From the NCBI RefSeq assembly GCF_900148505.1, contig NZ_FRXO01000007.1, forward strand, positions 62,001-126,000: a DNA stretch of 64,000 nt, in the 5' to 3' direction. Every line of letters starts with the position of its first letter. Positions within the stretch are counted from its first letter, which is position 1. Source of the stretch: Pseudoxanthobacter soli DSM 19599. Its GTDB lineage: Bacteria; Pseudomonadota; Alphaproteobacteria; Rhizobiales; Segnochrobactraceae. The translations under genes were made by a program, and so were the position numbers. The notes beneath the pieces are model-generated. The model was not told the origin of the DNA and searched no databases. It saw nothing but the letters and a program-made list of their open reading frames with translations. This document shows positions 18,880 through 28,023 of the stretch, piece by piece.

Positions 18880-19359
18880 TCAATCCCGCGGAAGTTTCTC
18901 CAGAATCCCGTCGAGCACACCGAGCGCGATGTCGACATGCTCCGGCGGCAGGTCGCCGAGGAGCCGCGCGCGCAACGCGCTCGCGGCCGTCTCTGCCTCC
19001 GCGGCGACGGCCCGGCCGGCATCCGTCAGGCGGATCAGCTTGACGCGCCTGTCAGCGGCATCCGCATCCCGCCGGATGAGGCCTTCCTGCTCCAGCCCGT
19101 CGACGACGCGCACGATGGTCGGCCCCTCGACCCCGACGAGGTCGGCGAGATCCTTCTGCGGGATGCCGTCGCCATAGCGGGCGAGCATCATCAAGGGCAG
19201 CGCGGTGGCATTGGACAGGCCATGGGCGGCCATCGCGGCGTCATAGGCCCGCCGCCAGCCGCGCGAGGCCGCGCTGAGACGGGGCGCGAAGTCCCGCCAG
19301 GACGGCTTTAGCGCCGGATGGGAGGGCGGTGGCTGGTGCGAGGAGTCCATGGCCTGCAT
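18880..19359 (-). CDS. MarR-family transcriptional regulator
   Basis: A 159-residue winged-helix repressor with the characteristic QKDLADLVGVEGPTIVRVV recognition helix and a DRRVK wing. It is the promoter-proximal gene of the efflux operon (28 bases before FUSC). MarR proteins of such operons usually bind a phenolic or lipophilic acid and release their own promoter. A perfect palindrome lies just upstream. ATG 19350 is an alternative start nine bases downstream. Confidence 0.9.
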   Translation of the reverse strand: MQAMDSSHQPPPSHPALKPSWRDFAPRLSAASRGWRRAYDAAMAAHGLSNATALPLMMLARYGDGIPQKDLADLVGVEGPTIVRVVDGLEQEGLIRRDADAADRRVKLIRLTDAGRAVAAEAETAASALRARLLGDLPPEHVDIALGVLDGILEKLPRD

Positions 19360-19376
19360 TTCACAATTTAGATTTC

Positions 19377-19393
19377 ATGCTATTAGATAGCAT
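19377..19393. promoter_or_regulatory. candidate MarR operator
   Basis: ATGCTAT-TAG-ATAGCAT is a perfect 7-bp-arm inverted repeat within an AT-rich patch, 18 bases upstream of the MarR start. Size and placement fit an autoregulatory MarR site covering the promoter. Confidence 0.6.
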
Positions 19394-19501
19394 CATATCT
19401 ATATGGCCGCAAGGTCGCCCGGCCGCGAGCGCGTCGCGGGCGGGTTTCTCGCCGGACGTGGCGATGGCTTCAGCGTCCCGTGGCGCGGGACGCGCCGTGA
19501 T

Positions 19502-20446
19502 TCAGGGCAGGCGCGACAGCCGCTCCAGCATCAGGTCGTAGAAGGCCGGGTTATCGAGATCCCGCAGCACGAGGCAGTTGGCGGGCTTCTTCGTCACGCC
19601 CCACCAGTCCACCACCGTCATGCCGGTCGTCACCGGAGAGACGATCTCGATGTCGACATGGCAGTCGCGGCCTTGGAACAGATCGGGGCGGAGCAGGAAG
19701 CCCATGACGCAGGGATCGTGCAGCGGATAGCTGTCCGTGCCGAACTTCTGGTTGCCGTAGCGCTGGTAGAACTCGGCCATGCCCGCCGCCTGGACGGCCG
19801 TTTCGGTGCCGACGGCGCGAAGGCGGCGCAGCCAGTCCGGCGTCATCACCGCCTTGTAGGTGCAGTCGATCGGCACCATCGTCAGCGGCACGCCGGACGA
19901 GAACACGACGTGGGCCGCGTGGGGGTCGACGAAGATGTTGAACTCCGCCGCCGGTGTGGTGTTGCCGCCCTCGAAGAAGCCGCCGCCCATCAGCACGACC
20001 TCGCGGATGCGCGCCACGATGGCGGGCTCCTTGACGATGGCCATGGCGAGGTTCGTCATCGGCCCGAGCGTGCAGACGGTGATCGTGCCGGGATCCGCCG
20101 CCATCACGGTGTCGATGATGAAGTCCACGCCGTGCTTCGCACCGAGCGGGGCCGACGGCGGTGGCAGGTCGCAGCCGTCGAGCCCGGAATCGCCGTGGAC
20201 ATATTCGGCCGTGAACAGCGGGCGCACCATCGGCCGCCGGCAGCCCGGATAGACCGGAATGTCGGCCCGGCCGGCAAGCTCCAGCACCATCTGGGCGTTG
20301 AGCGTGGTGCGTTCCAGCGGCACGTTGCCGGCCACCGTGCTGACGCCGACGACCTCGAGTTCCTCAGGCGAGCCCAGCGCCAGAAGGATCGCGAAGGCAT
20401 CGTCCTGCCCCGGATCGGTGTCGATGATGATCCTGCGCGGCGCCAT
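19502..20446 (-). CDS. inosine/uridine-preferring-type nucleoside hydrolase
   Basis: Cleaves the N-glycosidic bond of ribonucleosides to base and ribose. The 314-residue protein has the calcium site motif DTDPGQDD at residues 9-16, the mid-protein TLGPMTNLA and MGGGFFEGGN, and the late LHDPCVMGFL aspartate. ATG 20446 is chosen because GGAGA sits six bases before it; an ATG at 20464 is possible. It is downstream of, and in the same direction as, a 2-oxoglutarate dioxygenase. Base specificity is not predictable from these motifs. Confidence 0.9.
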   Translation of the reverse strand: MAPRRIIIDTDPGQDDAFAILLALGSPEELEVVGVSTVAGNVPLERTTLNAQMVLELAGRADIPVYPGCRRPMVRPLFTAEYVHGDSGLDGCDLPPPSAPLGAKHGVDFIIDTVMAADPGTITVCTLGPMTNLAMAIVKEPAIVARIREVVLMGGGFFEGGNTTPAAEFNIFVDPHAAHVVFSSGVPLTMVPIDCTYKAVMTPDWLRRLRAVGTETAVQAAGMAEFYQRYGNQKFGTDSYPLHDPCVMGFLLRPDLFQGRDCHVDIEIVSPVTTGMTVVDWWGVTKKPANCLVLRDLDNPAFYDLMLERLSRLP

Positions 20447-20547
20447 GCCGTCTCTCCGTGTCATGCCGTTGGTCTGGCGCCCGGGCGATGCCGGGCGCGG
20501 ACGTCCCGCCCGCACCAAGGCGGGCGATCAGGGTTCGGTCCCGCCGT

Positions 20548-21534
20548 TCAGCCGGTGGCGGCGTGGCGGTACTGGTAGTTCTTGTTGAGCCGCTCCATCA
20601 CGTAGTCGCCGTAGAGCACCGGCTCGAACCGCGGGCTTTCGCCCGGCTCGATGCAGGTCGGCAGGCAAGCGATGGTGTTCGACATGGCCGGGTCGAAGAA
20701 GAACGGCACCGAATAGCGGTCGACGGACGAGACGTTCTTGACCCGGTGCGGCGTCGACTGCCAGCGCCCGTTGGTCCAGCGCGAAAGCATGTCGCCGACA
20801 TTGACGACGAAGGTGCCCGGCACCGGCGTCGCCCGGAGCCAGTTGCCGTCCTTGCGCCGGACCTCCAGCCCGCCGACGCCGTCCTGCAGCAGCACGGTGA
20901 TGTAGCCGTAATCGGTGTGCGGCGCGGAGCCGAACTCGTCCGGGGCGGCGTCCGGCTGGGAGGGGTAGTGCAGCATGCGCAGATAGGTGGTCGGCTTCTC
21001 GAAATAGGAATCGAGGCCGGCCGGATCGAGGCCGAGCGCGCGGGCGATGAGGTGGGTGAAGCGGCGCGACATCGTCTCCAGCGCGCCGTTATAGGCGGTC
21101 ACCGCCTCGCGGAATCCCGGCAGATCCGCCGGCCACTGGTTCGGCCCCTGCAGCGGCTTGCCCCATTCCGGATCGTCCGGCGCGACCTCGTGCATCAGCA
21201 TGAAGGATTCGCTGTTGTTCGGCTTCGTCACCTTCGCGACCGAGGAGGTGACGATGACCGAGGTCTTCGGCGCCATGTAGCCGCGATGGAACTCGTTGAT
21301 GGCGATGGCATTCTTGGCCTCCGCCGGCATCGCGTGAAACCGCCGCGAAGCCTCGAAGATGCCGTCGACCAGTTCCGGCGCCACGCCGGTGTTGGCGATG
21401 TAGCAGAAGCCGATGGTGCGGAAGATCTCGTCGAGTTCCGCGGCGATGCGATCCGCGCCCGCCTCGTCGAACGCGAAATTCTGGAGATCGACGATCGGCA
21501 GCCGATCGGGGTTCTCTGCAGCGGCATCGTTCAT
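20548..21534 (-). CDS. isopenicillin-N-synthase-like 2-oxoglutarate/Fe(II) dioxygenase
   Basis: Non-haem iron oxygenase of the IPNS superfamily, 328 residues from ATG 21534 (MNDAAAENP). Iron ligands are His206, Asp208 (APHTDYGYIT) and His263 (STPHRV); Arg273 and Ser275 (RYSVP) form the 2-oxoglutarate clamp. The N-terminal DIOX_N region is present. This family includes thymine-7-hydroxylase, xanthine dioxygenase and gibberellin-type oxidases. Lying upstream of a nucleoside hydrolase, it may oxidise a free base, but that is inference from context. Confidence 0.88.
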   Translation of the reverse strand: MNDAAAENPDRLPIVDLQNFAFDEAGADRIAAELDEIFRTIGFCYIANTGVAPELVDGIFEASRRFHAMPAEAKNAIAINEFHRGYMAPKTSVIVTSSVAKVTKPNNSESFMLMHEVAPDDPEWGKPLQGPNQWPADLPGFREAVTAYNGALETMSRRFTHLIARALGLDPAGLDSYFEKPTTYLRMLHYPSQPDAAPDEFGSAPHTDYGYITVLLQDGVGGLEVRRKDGNWLRATPVPGTFVVNVGDMLSRWTNGRWQSTPHRVKNVSSVDRYSVPFFFDPAMSNTIACLPTCIEPGESPRFEPVLYGDYVMERLNKNYQYRHAATG

Positions 21535-22244
21535 GGAAGGTCGTCCTGATCTGCTGGCGAAGGGAAGCGCGGCCTCAAGGCCATGCGACGAAGAGGGGAG
21601 AGGTCGGCCGGTCTCGCTCCGCCGCCGGGAGACCCGTCGCGGCACAAGCGGGACAGACGGTTCGCGGCTGCCGGAAGCCTCCCGGCAGCCTTGCTTGAAG
21701 CGGCCATCGGCAACGGCCGCCGGACATCCTGGGCGATCGGCGTGCCGATCCGCCTTGGGAATGCGGACCGCAGCCCAGCGGACGGCATCCCCTTAGCCCC
21801 GAGGGCGGTATCCCTTGGGAAACACCGGTGAATTTGTCTGCGAGCCTCGTCGCCGGACCGGCAATGCCGGCTTGACACCGCCGCTGTTTCCGTCGACTGT
21901 ATACTGAATTAAATCGACGGAATGACGATCTGTCCAGAGGCGATGCATTCTTTCCGCTCGAAATGACGGTTCGCCTCCTCCCAGGCGAGCGGTTGGTTCG
22001 GGCAGGCGCGGCGAGTGTCGGGCCGAGGCGGGAGTTCATCGGCAGGAAGGCCATGCAGGCGCCGTGATCTCGCGGCGGCGGCCTTTTTGCCCTGCCTGCG
22101 CTGCGGTGGCGCCCTTGTGTCCCCGCCGTCGCATGCGCCGGTCCCTCGCGGGCGGATTTTCGGCCCTTCGTTCCTCTCCCGGTCCGCCACGATGCGCCCC
22201 GGGGCCTCAAGACTGCCTGTTCCGCCATCCAGCCCGGAGGTCCG
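21535..22244. other. 710-base divergent intergenic region
   Basis: Separates the dioxygenase/nucleoside hydrolase pair from the GntR regulator. I see no convincing gene. A short AT-richer core at 21872-21920 holds TTGACA (21872) and TGTATACTG (about 21899), which resembles the GTATAC cores bound by FCD-type GntR regulators. Their spacing (22 bases) is too long for a standard -35/-10 pair. The ribosome site CGGAGG precedes the GntR start at 22245. Confidence 0.35.
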
Positions 22245-22976
22245 ATGGAACTCGATGCCCCGACCGTGATCCGGATGCCGGACATCCTCGGACGCGAGCT
22301 CGTGCATCCGCTGGAGCGCGAGATTATCCGGATGCGCTTTCCGCCCGGCATGCGGCTGGTCGAGGAGGAGATTTGCCGCCGGTTCGGCGTCAGCCGCTCG
22401 CCGGTGCGCGAGGCGCTGCAGGTGCTCGCCTCCCGCGGTCTCGTCGAGCGGCGGCCGCGGCGCGGCATGTTCGTGATGGAAATGACCGTCGAGCGCCTCG
22501 ACGAGATCTACGCCTGCCGGGGACCGCTCGAGGGGCTGGCCTCGGAAGGCGTGGCGCGGAGGGCGACGCCCGAGCTTGCGGCTTCCCTGCAGGGGCTGGT
22601 GGACGAGATGGCCGGCGCCGGGCGCGACGGCCGCAAGGAAGCGGCCTTCGACGCCAACGTGGCGCTGACGGACCTGCTGCACGCCCACTGCGGAAACGCG
22701 ACCCTGCAGACGATCCTCAAGGACCTCGACACCCAGGCATTGCGCTACCGGTATTATTGCTACCGAGAGAACGACGACATCATCGACATCGGCATCGAGG
22801 CGAACCGCCGGCTGGTCGCCGCCATCGCGGCGGGCGACGGCGCGCGCGCGCGGACCGTCACCGAGGGACTGATCGCACGGAGCTGGGCGCTGATCCGCGA
22901 CGTGCTGGTCGCTCGCACCGCGGCGGATGCGACGGGCGCAACGGGGAGCGGTGCGGCGGGAGGCGGTGCGGCCTGA
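22245..22976 (+). CDS. GntR-family transcriptional regulator, FCD/FadR subfamily
   Basis: A 243-residue repressor or activator. The winged HTH occupies about 10-80 (FGVSRSPVREALQVLASRGLVERRP) and an FCD effector domain follows to about 220 with the metal/ligand helix EANRRLVAAI. CGGAGG lies seven bases before the ATG. It lies immediately upstream of a Liv-type ABC importer and an amidohydrolase and is divergent from the nucleoside hydrolase pair. It is therefore the natural local regulator for both sides. Confidence 0.9.
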   Translation: MELDAPTVIRMPDILGRELVHPLEREIIRMRFPPGMRLVEEEICRRFGVSRSPVREALQVLASRGLVERRPRRGMFVMEMTVERLDEIYACRGPLEGLASEGVARRATPELAASLQGLVDEMAGAGRDGRKEAAFDANVALTDLLHAHCGNATLQTILKDLDTQALRYRYYCYRENDDIIDIGIEANRRLVAAIAAGDGARARTVTEGLIARSWALIRDVLVARTAADATGATGSGAAGGGAA

Positions 22977-23279
22977 CAAGGAAGGCGCGGGGCGCGCCGG
23001 GGTGGCGCCTTGCGGATATCGCCGGCAGGCGCGCGGCAGTCCGCTTCGGCGGGCTTCGTGCGTCCGGATCGGTTTCGAGAACGATTTCAATTCCAAGGAA
23101 CGCTTCCGGCTTCGGCCGCAAGCCTCTGCGGCATCCGTTTCGGTTCCTCCGGCATCAGGCGGGGCGGCTCGGCCCCGCGCCGGTTCCGCAGCGGGTGCGG
23201 CAGCACGTCGAAGACGAGAAAGCCGGACACAGATCCGGCTCCGAAGACCTTTCAGAGATCGGGACAGGAGAAGACCAGC
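22977..23279. other. intergenic region before Liv-type operon
   Basis: About 300 bases with no convincing gene. It probably holds the promoter of the importer. AGGAG lies 14-10 bases before the next start. I could not identify a clear -35/-10 or operator. Confidence 0.4.
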
Positions 23280-24389
23280 ATGAAGACGATGATCCGTGCG
23301 CTCTGCCTCGGCAGCGCACTGTTGGCGGCGGCACTGCCGTTTGGCGGCGCGTTCGCAGCGGGCGACCCCATCCCCGTGGGCGTGATCGCCAACCTCACCG
23401 GCAACGACGTCAAGACCAGCGAGCAGATGGTGCGCGGCGTCGAACTCGCCGCCGACGCCATCAACGCGGCCGGCGGCATCGGCGGCCGGCCGGTGAAGCT
23501 GATCGTCGAAGACGCGGAATACAAGACCCAGGAAGCCCTGAACGCGGCGACCAAGCTCTACGACATCGACAAGGTCGATGCCGCGATCATGTTCGGCGGG
23601 TCGAGCCTGATGCTCGCCGTCGCCCCGATCGCCAAGGACAAGGGCAAGGTGATCATCAACACCTCGTCGAGCTCGCCGCAGCTCGGCAACTTCCCGGGCA
23701 CGATCTTCTCGATCCTGCCGCTCGACGACATCGTCGGCAAGGAACTCGGCAGCTGGGTCGCCTCCAAGGGCGTCAAGACCGTCGCGTTCGTCGTGCCGAA
23801 CAACACCTTCGGCACCGGTCTGATGGACGCCTCCGCCAAGGCGTTCGAGGCGGCCGGCGGCAAGGTGGTGGCAAAGGTCACCTACACCGAGGGCCAGCCG
23901 GACTATCGCGCCGACCTCCAGCAGCTCGTCGCGCTGAAGCCGGACGCGATCATCACCGCCGGCTACGGCGACGATTCCCGCACCGTGTTCAAGAACGCCC
24001 GCCTGCTCGGCCTCAACATGCCGTGGTACGCCGCCTATCCCTCGATCCTCACCGTTGAGGATCCGAAGTGGATGGACGGTCGCCTCGCCGGCGTCGACAA
24101 TGGCGGCCTGTCCGGCGCCAAGGCCAAGGAAGTGGAAGCCGCCTACGCCAAGAAGTACGGCGACGGCGAGATGATGGCCCACGTCTATTACGGCTATGAC
24201 GCCATGACCGTGCTCGCCAAGGCGCTGGCCGATGGCGGCAACCTCGCCGCGGCGCTGCCGAAGGCGATCTCCGGCTATGACGGCGCCACCGGCAAGATCG
24301 TGTGGGACGACCGCGGCCAGCGCATCGACCCGCCGATCGACATCATCGTCTATGAGGGCGGCAAGTTCGTCACCAAGGGATCGAAGTAA
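23280..24389 (+). CDS. Liv-type ABC transporter substrate-binding protein
   Basis: Periplasmic binding protein of the hydrophobic amino acid uptake (HAAT) class, 369 residues, with signal peptide 1-27 (PFGGAFA-AGD). The body begins PIPVGVIANLTGND and contains NAAGGIGGRPVKLIVEDAEY, the family's first lobe hinge. Although called branched-chain amino acid binders, this class also covers urea, amides, aromatic acids and nucleobases. Its position before a purine-type amidohydrolase and opposite a nucleoside hydrolase makes a nucleoside or base ligand plausible. It leads a five-gene set through 29400. Confidence 0.9.
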   Translation: MKTMIRALCLGSALLAAALPFGGAFAAGDPIPVGVIANLTGNDVKTSEQMVRGVELAADAINAAGGIGGRPVKLIVEDAEYKTQEALNAATKLYDIDKVDAAIMFGGSSLMLAVAPIAKDKGKVIINTSSSSPQLGNFPGTIFSILPLDDIVGKELGSWVASKGVKTVAFVVPNNTFGTGLMDASAKAFEAAGGKVVAKVTYTEGQPDYRADLQQLVALKPDAIITAGYGDDSRTVFKNARLLGLNMPWYAAYPSILTVEDPKWMDGRLAGVDNGGLSGAKAKEVEAAYAKKYGDGEMMAHVYYGYDAMTVLAKALADGGNLAAALPKAISGYDGATGKIVWDDRGQRIDPPIDIIVYEGGKFVTKGSK

Positions 24390-24404
24390 CCGATCCTCTG
24401 CCTT

Positions 24405-24434
24405 GGAGGCCCGGCGCCGGCGCGCCGCGCCTCC
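24405..24434 (+). terminator. stem-loop after Liv binding protein
   Basis: GGAGGC..GCCTCC encloses an inner GC-rich stem (30 bases in all), 15 bases after the stop codon and without a T-run. It matches the arrangement after the sugar binding protein at 9561 and is likely an mRNA-stabilising or partial attenuating hairpin. Confidence 0.45.
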
Positions 24435-24654
24435 TGCCGACCCCGGAACTCCGCGCCACCGCCGACAGCGGCTCATTCTTCGCCACACCCCGACTTCGGG
24501 CGAAGGAAGCCGCCGCTGTCCCGGCGGCGCGGAACCCGGCTTCCGGCAGGGTCTTCCGACGCCGCGGCGCCTGCCCACCGCCCCTGCCCCGCTGCGCCCG
24601 GGCCGCTGCCGTCTCCCTGCGCCCGCTTTGCGCGCGTCCGAACGTCGAGGTTTC

Positions 24655-25539
24655 GTGCTTCAGGTTCTCGCCAACTCCGTGATCTATGCGAGCGAGATCG
24701 CGATCATCGCGGTCGGCGTCGCGCTGGCCTATTCGATCCTGCGGTTCGCCAATTTCGCCCACATCCAGTATGCGGTCGCCGGCGGTTACATCTCCTATGC
24801 GCTGACCCAGGCCGGCCTTTCGATCGTTCCGGCCATCGCGATCAGCGCCGCCGCGACGGGGCTCGGCGCCATCCTGATCGACCGGCTGGTGTTCAGCCGG
24901 CTGCGGTCGACCTCGCCGGAAGGCAAGATGATCGTGTCGTGGGGCGTCGCCCTGCTGCTGCGCTCGCTCATCGCGGCGGTGTTCGGCGGCGGCGCGCGCG
25001 TGTTCGATGTCGAGATCGAGCCCGTCCAGATCGGCGACGTCATCGTCACCACCCTCGATATCGCCGTGGTGGCGACCACGGTCGTGGCGATGGCGGTGCT
25101 GCATCTCCTGCTTCAGCGCACCCGGCTCGGCACTGCGCTGCGGGCGCTCGCCTCCAACCGCGACCTCGCCGTCACCCGCGGCATCCCGGCGGAGCGCATG
25201 ACGGCGCTGATGTGGTTCCTCTCCGGCGCGTTTGCCGCCATCGGCGGCACGCTGTTCGCGATGGAAACCCGGTTGCAGCCGTCCATGGATCTCGTGATCC
25301 TGCTGCCGGTGTTCGCCGCCGTCACCATCGGGGGCCTGACGAGCGCGCGGGGCGCTGTGATCGGCGCGCTGGTGCTGTCGCTCGCCCAGAACTTCGCCAT
25401 CGCCATCGATTTCGGCTCCTGGCTGACCGGCACGCCCTGGTATCTGCCGACACAGTTCCGCGATGCCATTGCCGTCGGGGCGCTGGTGCTGGTGCTCATC
25501 CTCAGGCCGCGCGACCGCGTGGTCGGCGGCGCGCGATAG
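24655..25539 (+). CDS. Liv-type ABC transporter permease (LivH)
   Basis: Inner-membrane permease, 294 residues with about eight hydrophobic helices. It has the LivH hallmarks RFANFAHIQYAVAGGYISYA near the N-terminus and GLTSARGAVIGALVLSLAQN near the end. GTG 24655 is chosen since CGAGG lies five bases before it; there is no nearer ATG. About 265 bases separate it from the binding-protein gene. It pairs with the LivM protein that follows. Confidence 0.88.
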   Translation: MLQVLANSVIYASEIAIIAVGVALAYSILRFANFAHIQYAVAGGYISYALTQAGLSIVPAIAISAAATGLGAILIDRLVFSRLRSTSPEGKMIVSWGVALLLRSLIAAVFGGGARVFDVEIEPVQIGDVIVTTLDIAVVATTVVAMAVLHLLLQRTRLGTALRALASNRDLAVTRGIPAERMTALMWFLSGAFAAIGGTLFAMETRLQPSMDLVILLPVFAAVTIGGLTSARGAVIGALVLSLAQNFAIAIDFGSWLTGTPWYLPTQFRDAIAVGALVLVLILRPRDRVVGGAR

Positions 25540-25549
25540 GGAGGCGGAG

Positions 25550-26425
25550 ATGCTCGATTTCCTGGTCTTTGCCGTCACCACCGTCGCGATCTGGTCGGTG
25601 CTGGGCCTCAGCCTCAATCTCCAGTTCGGGCTGACCGGGCTCGTCAATTTCGGACAGGTGCTGCCGTTCGCGCTCGGCGCCTTCGCGGTCGCCTTCGCGG
25701 CAAGCCATGGCTTTCCGGTCTGGGCGGGCCTGATCGCCGGGGCTCTCGCGGCGATCGCGGCCGGGCTTCTGGTGCTGCTCCCCGTCGGCCGCCTCGCACA
25801 GGATTACTGGGCGCTCGTCACCCTCGGGGCGGGCGAACTGGTGCGGCTCACCTTCGTCAACGTTCCCGGGCTTGCCGGCGGCGTCGACGGCGCGTCGGTG
25901 CCGCGCATCGCCGATCCGAAGCTCGCGATGGCACTGGCGCTGGCGCTGTTCGCCGTGGCGCTCGCGCTCACCCTTCTCGTCGACCGCTCCCCGCTCGGCC
26001 GGATGCTGCGCGTGCTCAGGGAGGATCCGGTGCTGGCCGCCACTCTCGGCCGCCGCCCGCCGCGGCTCCGGGCCGTCGTCATCGTGGTGTCCTGGCTCCT
26101 CGCCGGGTTGACCGGCGTGCTCTACGCCCATGTTATCGGCTATGTCGCGCCGCCCTCGTTCACGGTCGCGGAGACCTTCATCGTGTGGACGGCGGTGGTG
26201 CTCGGCGGGCCGGGCTCCGTGCTCGGCGTCGTCGTCGGCACGGCGGTGGTGCAGCTTCTCAGCATCTCCACGCGCTTCTTCGCCCAGTGGAGCGGACTGC
26301 CGTTCGATCTGGTGGCGAACCTGCGTCTCGCCCTGTTCGGCCTCGTGCTGATCCTGATGTTCCTGTTCCGCCCGGAAGGGCTGATCCCCGAGCGCAAGGT
26401 GAAGACCAATGCTGTCGATCCGTGA
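25550..26425 (+). CDS. Liv-type ABC transporter permease (LivM)
   Basis: Second permease, 291 residues, with conserved NLQFGLTGLVNFGQ near the N-terminus and VVLGGPGSVLGVVVGTAVV late. The ATG lies ten bases after the LivH stop with GGAGGCGG before it. The 3' end overlaps the LivG start by 17 bases. It forms the heterodimeric channel with LivH. Confidence 0.9.
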   Translation: MLDFLVFAVTTVAIWSVLGLSLNLQFGLTGLVNFGQVLPFALGAFAVAFAASHGFPVWAGLIAGALAAIAAGLLVLLPVGRLAQDYWALVTLGAGELVRLTFVNVPGLAGGVDGASVPRIADPKLAMALALALFAVALALTLLVDRSPLGRMLRVLREDPVLAATLGRRPPRLRAVVIVVSWLLAGLTGVLYAHVIGYVAPPSFTVAETFIVWTAVVLGGPGSVLGVVVGTAVVQLLSISTRFFAQWSGLPFDLVANLRLALFGLVLILMFLFRPEGLIPERKVKTNAVDP

Positions 26426-27164
26426 CGTCGCGGTTTCCTTCGGCGGTGTCGCGGCGCTCGGCGGCGTCGACCTCGACGTCGAGACGGGCCGCGTGGTCGG
26501 CCTCGTCGGTCCGAATGGCTCCGGCAAGTCCACCCTGCTCAATGTCATCGCCGGCGTCATTGTGCCGGATCGCGGCACGGCGGTGCTCGACGGCCATCCC
26601 TTGCCGTTCGGGCGGCCCGAAGGGGTGGCGGCACGCGGCATCGCCCGCACCTTCCAGATACCCCGCCTCGCCCGGCGGCTGACGGTCGCGCAGAACGTGA
26701 TCGCAGGCGGCCGCGACCAGCCGGGCGAGAGCCTGGCTGCGCTGCTGTTCCGACCGGGAGCCGTGCGGGCCGCCGAGCGGCAGGTCACCGCGCGGGCGTT
26801 CGAGGTGATGCGGCGTCTCGGGCTCGACCACCTTGCCGACCATCCCGCCGGCGGGCTTTCCGGCGGCCAGCAGAAGCTGCTCTCCATGGGCATGGCGCTG
26901 ATGGCCGACCCGGTGCTGATGCTGCTCGACGAGCCGGCGGCGGGCGTCAATCCGGTCCTGATCGAGCAGCAGGTGCGGTTCATTCGCGCGCTCGCCTCCG
27001 AGGGACGCGGCGTCCTCATCATCGAGCACAACATGGAAATGGTGTCGAACATCTGCGACCACGTCGTCGTGCTCGACGGCGGCAAGGTGATCGCCCGCGG
27101 CACGCCCGACGAGATCCGCCGCGACCGCGCGGTGATGCGCTCCTATCTCGGCGAGGTGGCGTGA
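26409..27164 (+). CDS. Liv-type ABC transporter ATP-binding protein (LivG)
   Basis: ATPase subunit, 251 residues. Walker A is GPNGSGKST, the signature LSGGQQKL, Walker B VLMLLDEP and the switch histidine lies in IIEHNMEM. The C-terminal tail with PDEIRRDRAVMRSYLG is typical of LivG. It overlaps both neighbours, sharing 17 bases with LivM and the TGATG junction with LivF. Confidence 0.92.
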   Translation: MLSIRDVAVSFGGVAALGGVDLDVETGRVVGLVGPNGSGKSTLLNVIAGVIVPDRGTAVLDGHPLPFGRPEGVAARGIARTFQIPRLARRLTVAQNVIAGGRDQPGESLAALLFRPGAVRAAERQVTARAFEVMRRLGLDHLADHPAGGLSGGQQKLLSMGMALMADPVLMLLDEPAAGVNPVLIEQQVRFIRALASEGRGVLIIEHNMEMVSNICDHVVVLDGGKVIARGTPDEIRRDRAVMRSYLGEVA

Positions 27165-27910
27165 TGGCCGGAGCCTCCTCTGCGCCCGGGTCGGTGCTGT
27201 CGCTCGATGGCGTCGATGCCGGCTATGGTCCGCTCGTCGTGCTCGACGGCGCGACGGTGTCGCTGCACCCCGGAGAAGTCGCGCTGGTGCTCGGCGCCAA
27301 CGGCTCGGGAAAATCGACGCTTCTGAAGACCATCATGGGCCTCACCCGTGTCTCGGGCGGCCGGATCGGGTTCGCCGGGACCGACATCACCGCCGCGCCG
27401 CCTCATCGCCGCGCCGCGCTCGGGCTCGGCTACGTGCCGCAGACCGGCAACGTGTTCTCCGATCTCAGCGTCATTGACAATCTTCGGATGGGCGCCTTCC
27501 TGCGCAAGGACGGCATCGAGCCCGCCCTGCCCGGCCTTGTCGACATGTTTCCGCGGCTCGGCGAGCGGCTTTCCGCCCGCGCGGGCGCGCTCAGCGGCGG
27601 CGAGCGGCGGATGCTGTCGATCGCGCTCACCCTGCTGCTCGATCCGCGCGTGCTGCTGCTCGACGAACCGTCGAGCGATCTCGCCCCGGCGACCGTCGAT
27701 CTCGTCTATGAGGCGATCGCACGCATCCATCGCGAGCGCGGCATTCCGGTGCTGCTGGTGGAACAGAACATCGCCAAGGGCCTGTCGATCTCGGACCGGG
27801 TCGTCGTCATGGTGCGCGGCCGGGTCGCGGCCGAGATGGCGGCGGCCGACGTCGAGCCCGCCCGGCTGCACGATCTCTTCATGGACGGCGGCGTGCGCGT
27901 CGCCGGCTAG
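27164..27910 (+). CDS. Liv-type ABC transporter ATP-binding protein (LivF)
   Basis: Second ATPase, 248 residues from ATG 27164 in the TGATG junction with LivG (an adjacent in-frame GTG at 27161 would add one residue). Walker A is GANGSGKST, the LivF-type LGYVPQTGNVF precedes the signature LSGGERRM, and Walker B is VLLLDEPSS. A strong hairpin follows it. Confidence 0.92.
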   Translation: MAGASSAPGSVLSLDGVDAGYGPLVVLDGATVSLHPGEVALVLGANGSGKSTLLKTIMGLTRVSGGRIGFAGTDITAAPPHRRAALGLGYVPQTGNVFSDLSVIDNLRMGAFLRKDGIEPALPGLVDMFPRLGERLSARAGALSGGERRMLSIALTLLLDPRVLLLDEPSSDLAPATVDLVYEAIARIHRERGIPVLLVEQNIAKGLSISDRVVVMVRGRVAAEMAAADVEPARLHDLFMDGGVRVAG

Positions 27911-27921
27911 ATCCTAGCCTT

Positions 27922-27950
27922 GCCGTCCGGATCCGACCGATCCGGACGGC
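27922..27950 (+). terminator. perfect 12-bp hairpin after livF
   Basis: GCCGTCCGGATC and GATCCGGACGGC flank a five-base loop, starting 12 bases after the livF stop. The T-run is poor (gaggcccgattt), so it may attenuate rather than end transcription before the amidohydrolase 74 bases further on. Confidence 0.55.
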
Positions 27951-28023
27951 GAGGCCCGATTTCGCGTGTTTGGCTTCCCGCCGCCGGCATGTCCGGCCGG
28001 AAGCGCTCCGAAGGAGACCTGTG

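Noticed and set aside
16650-19043. A 797-residue plus-strand frame opposite the FUSC gene
   Set aside because: Low-complexity charged shadow frame; the minus strand has a clear FUSC membrane protein with operon overlaps.
21872-21905. TTGACA and TATACT as a sigma-70 promoter
   Set aside because: Spacing is 22 bases, too long for a normal promoter; kept only as a possible operator region.
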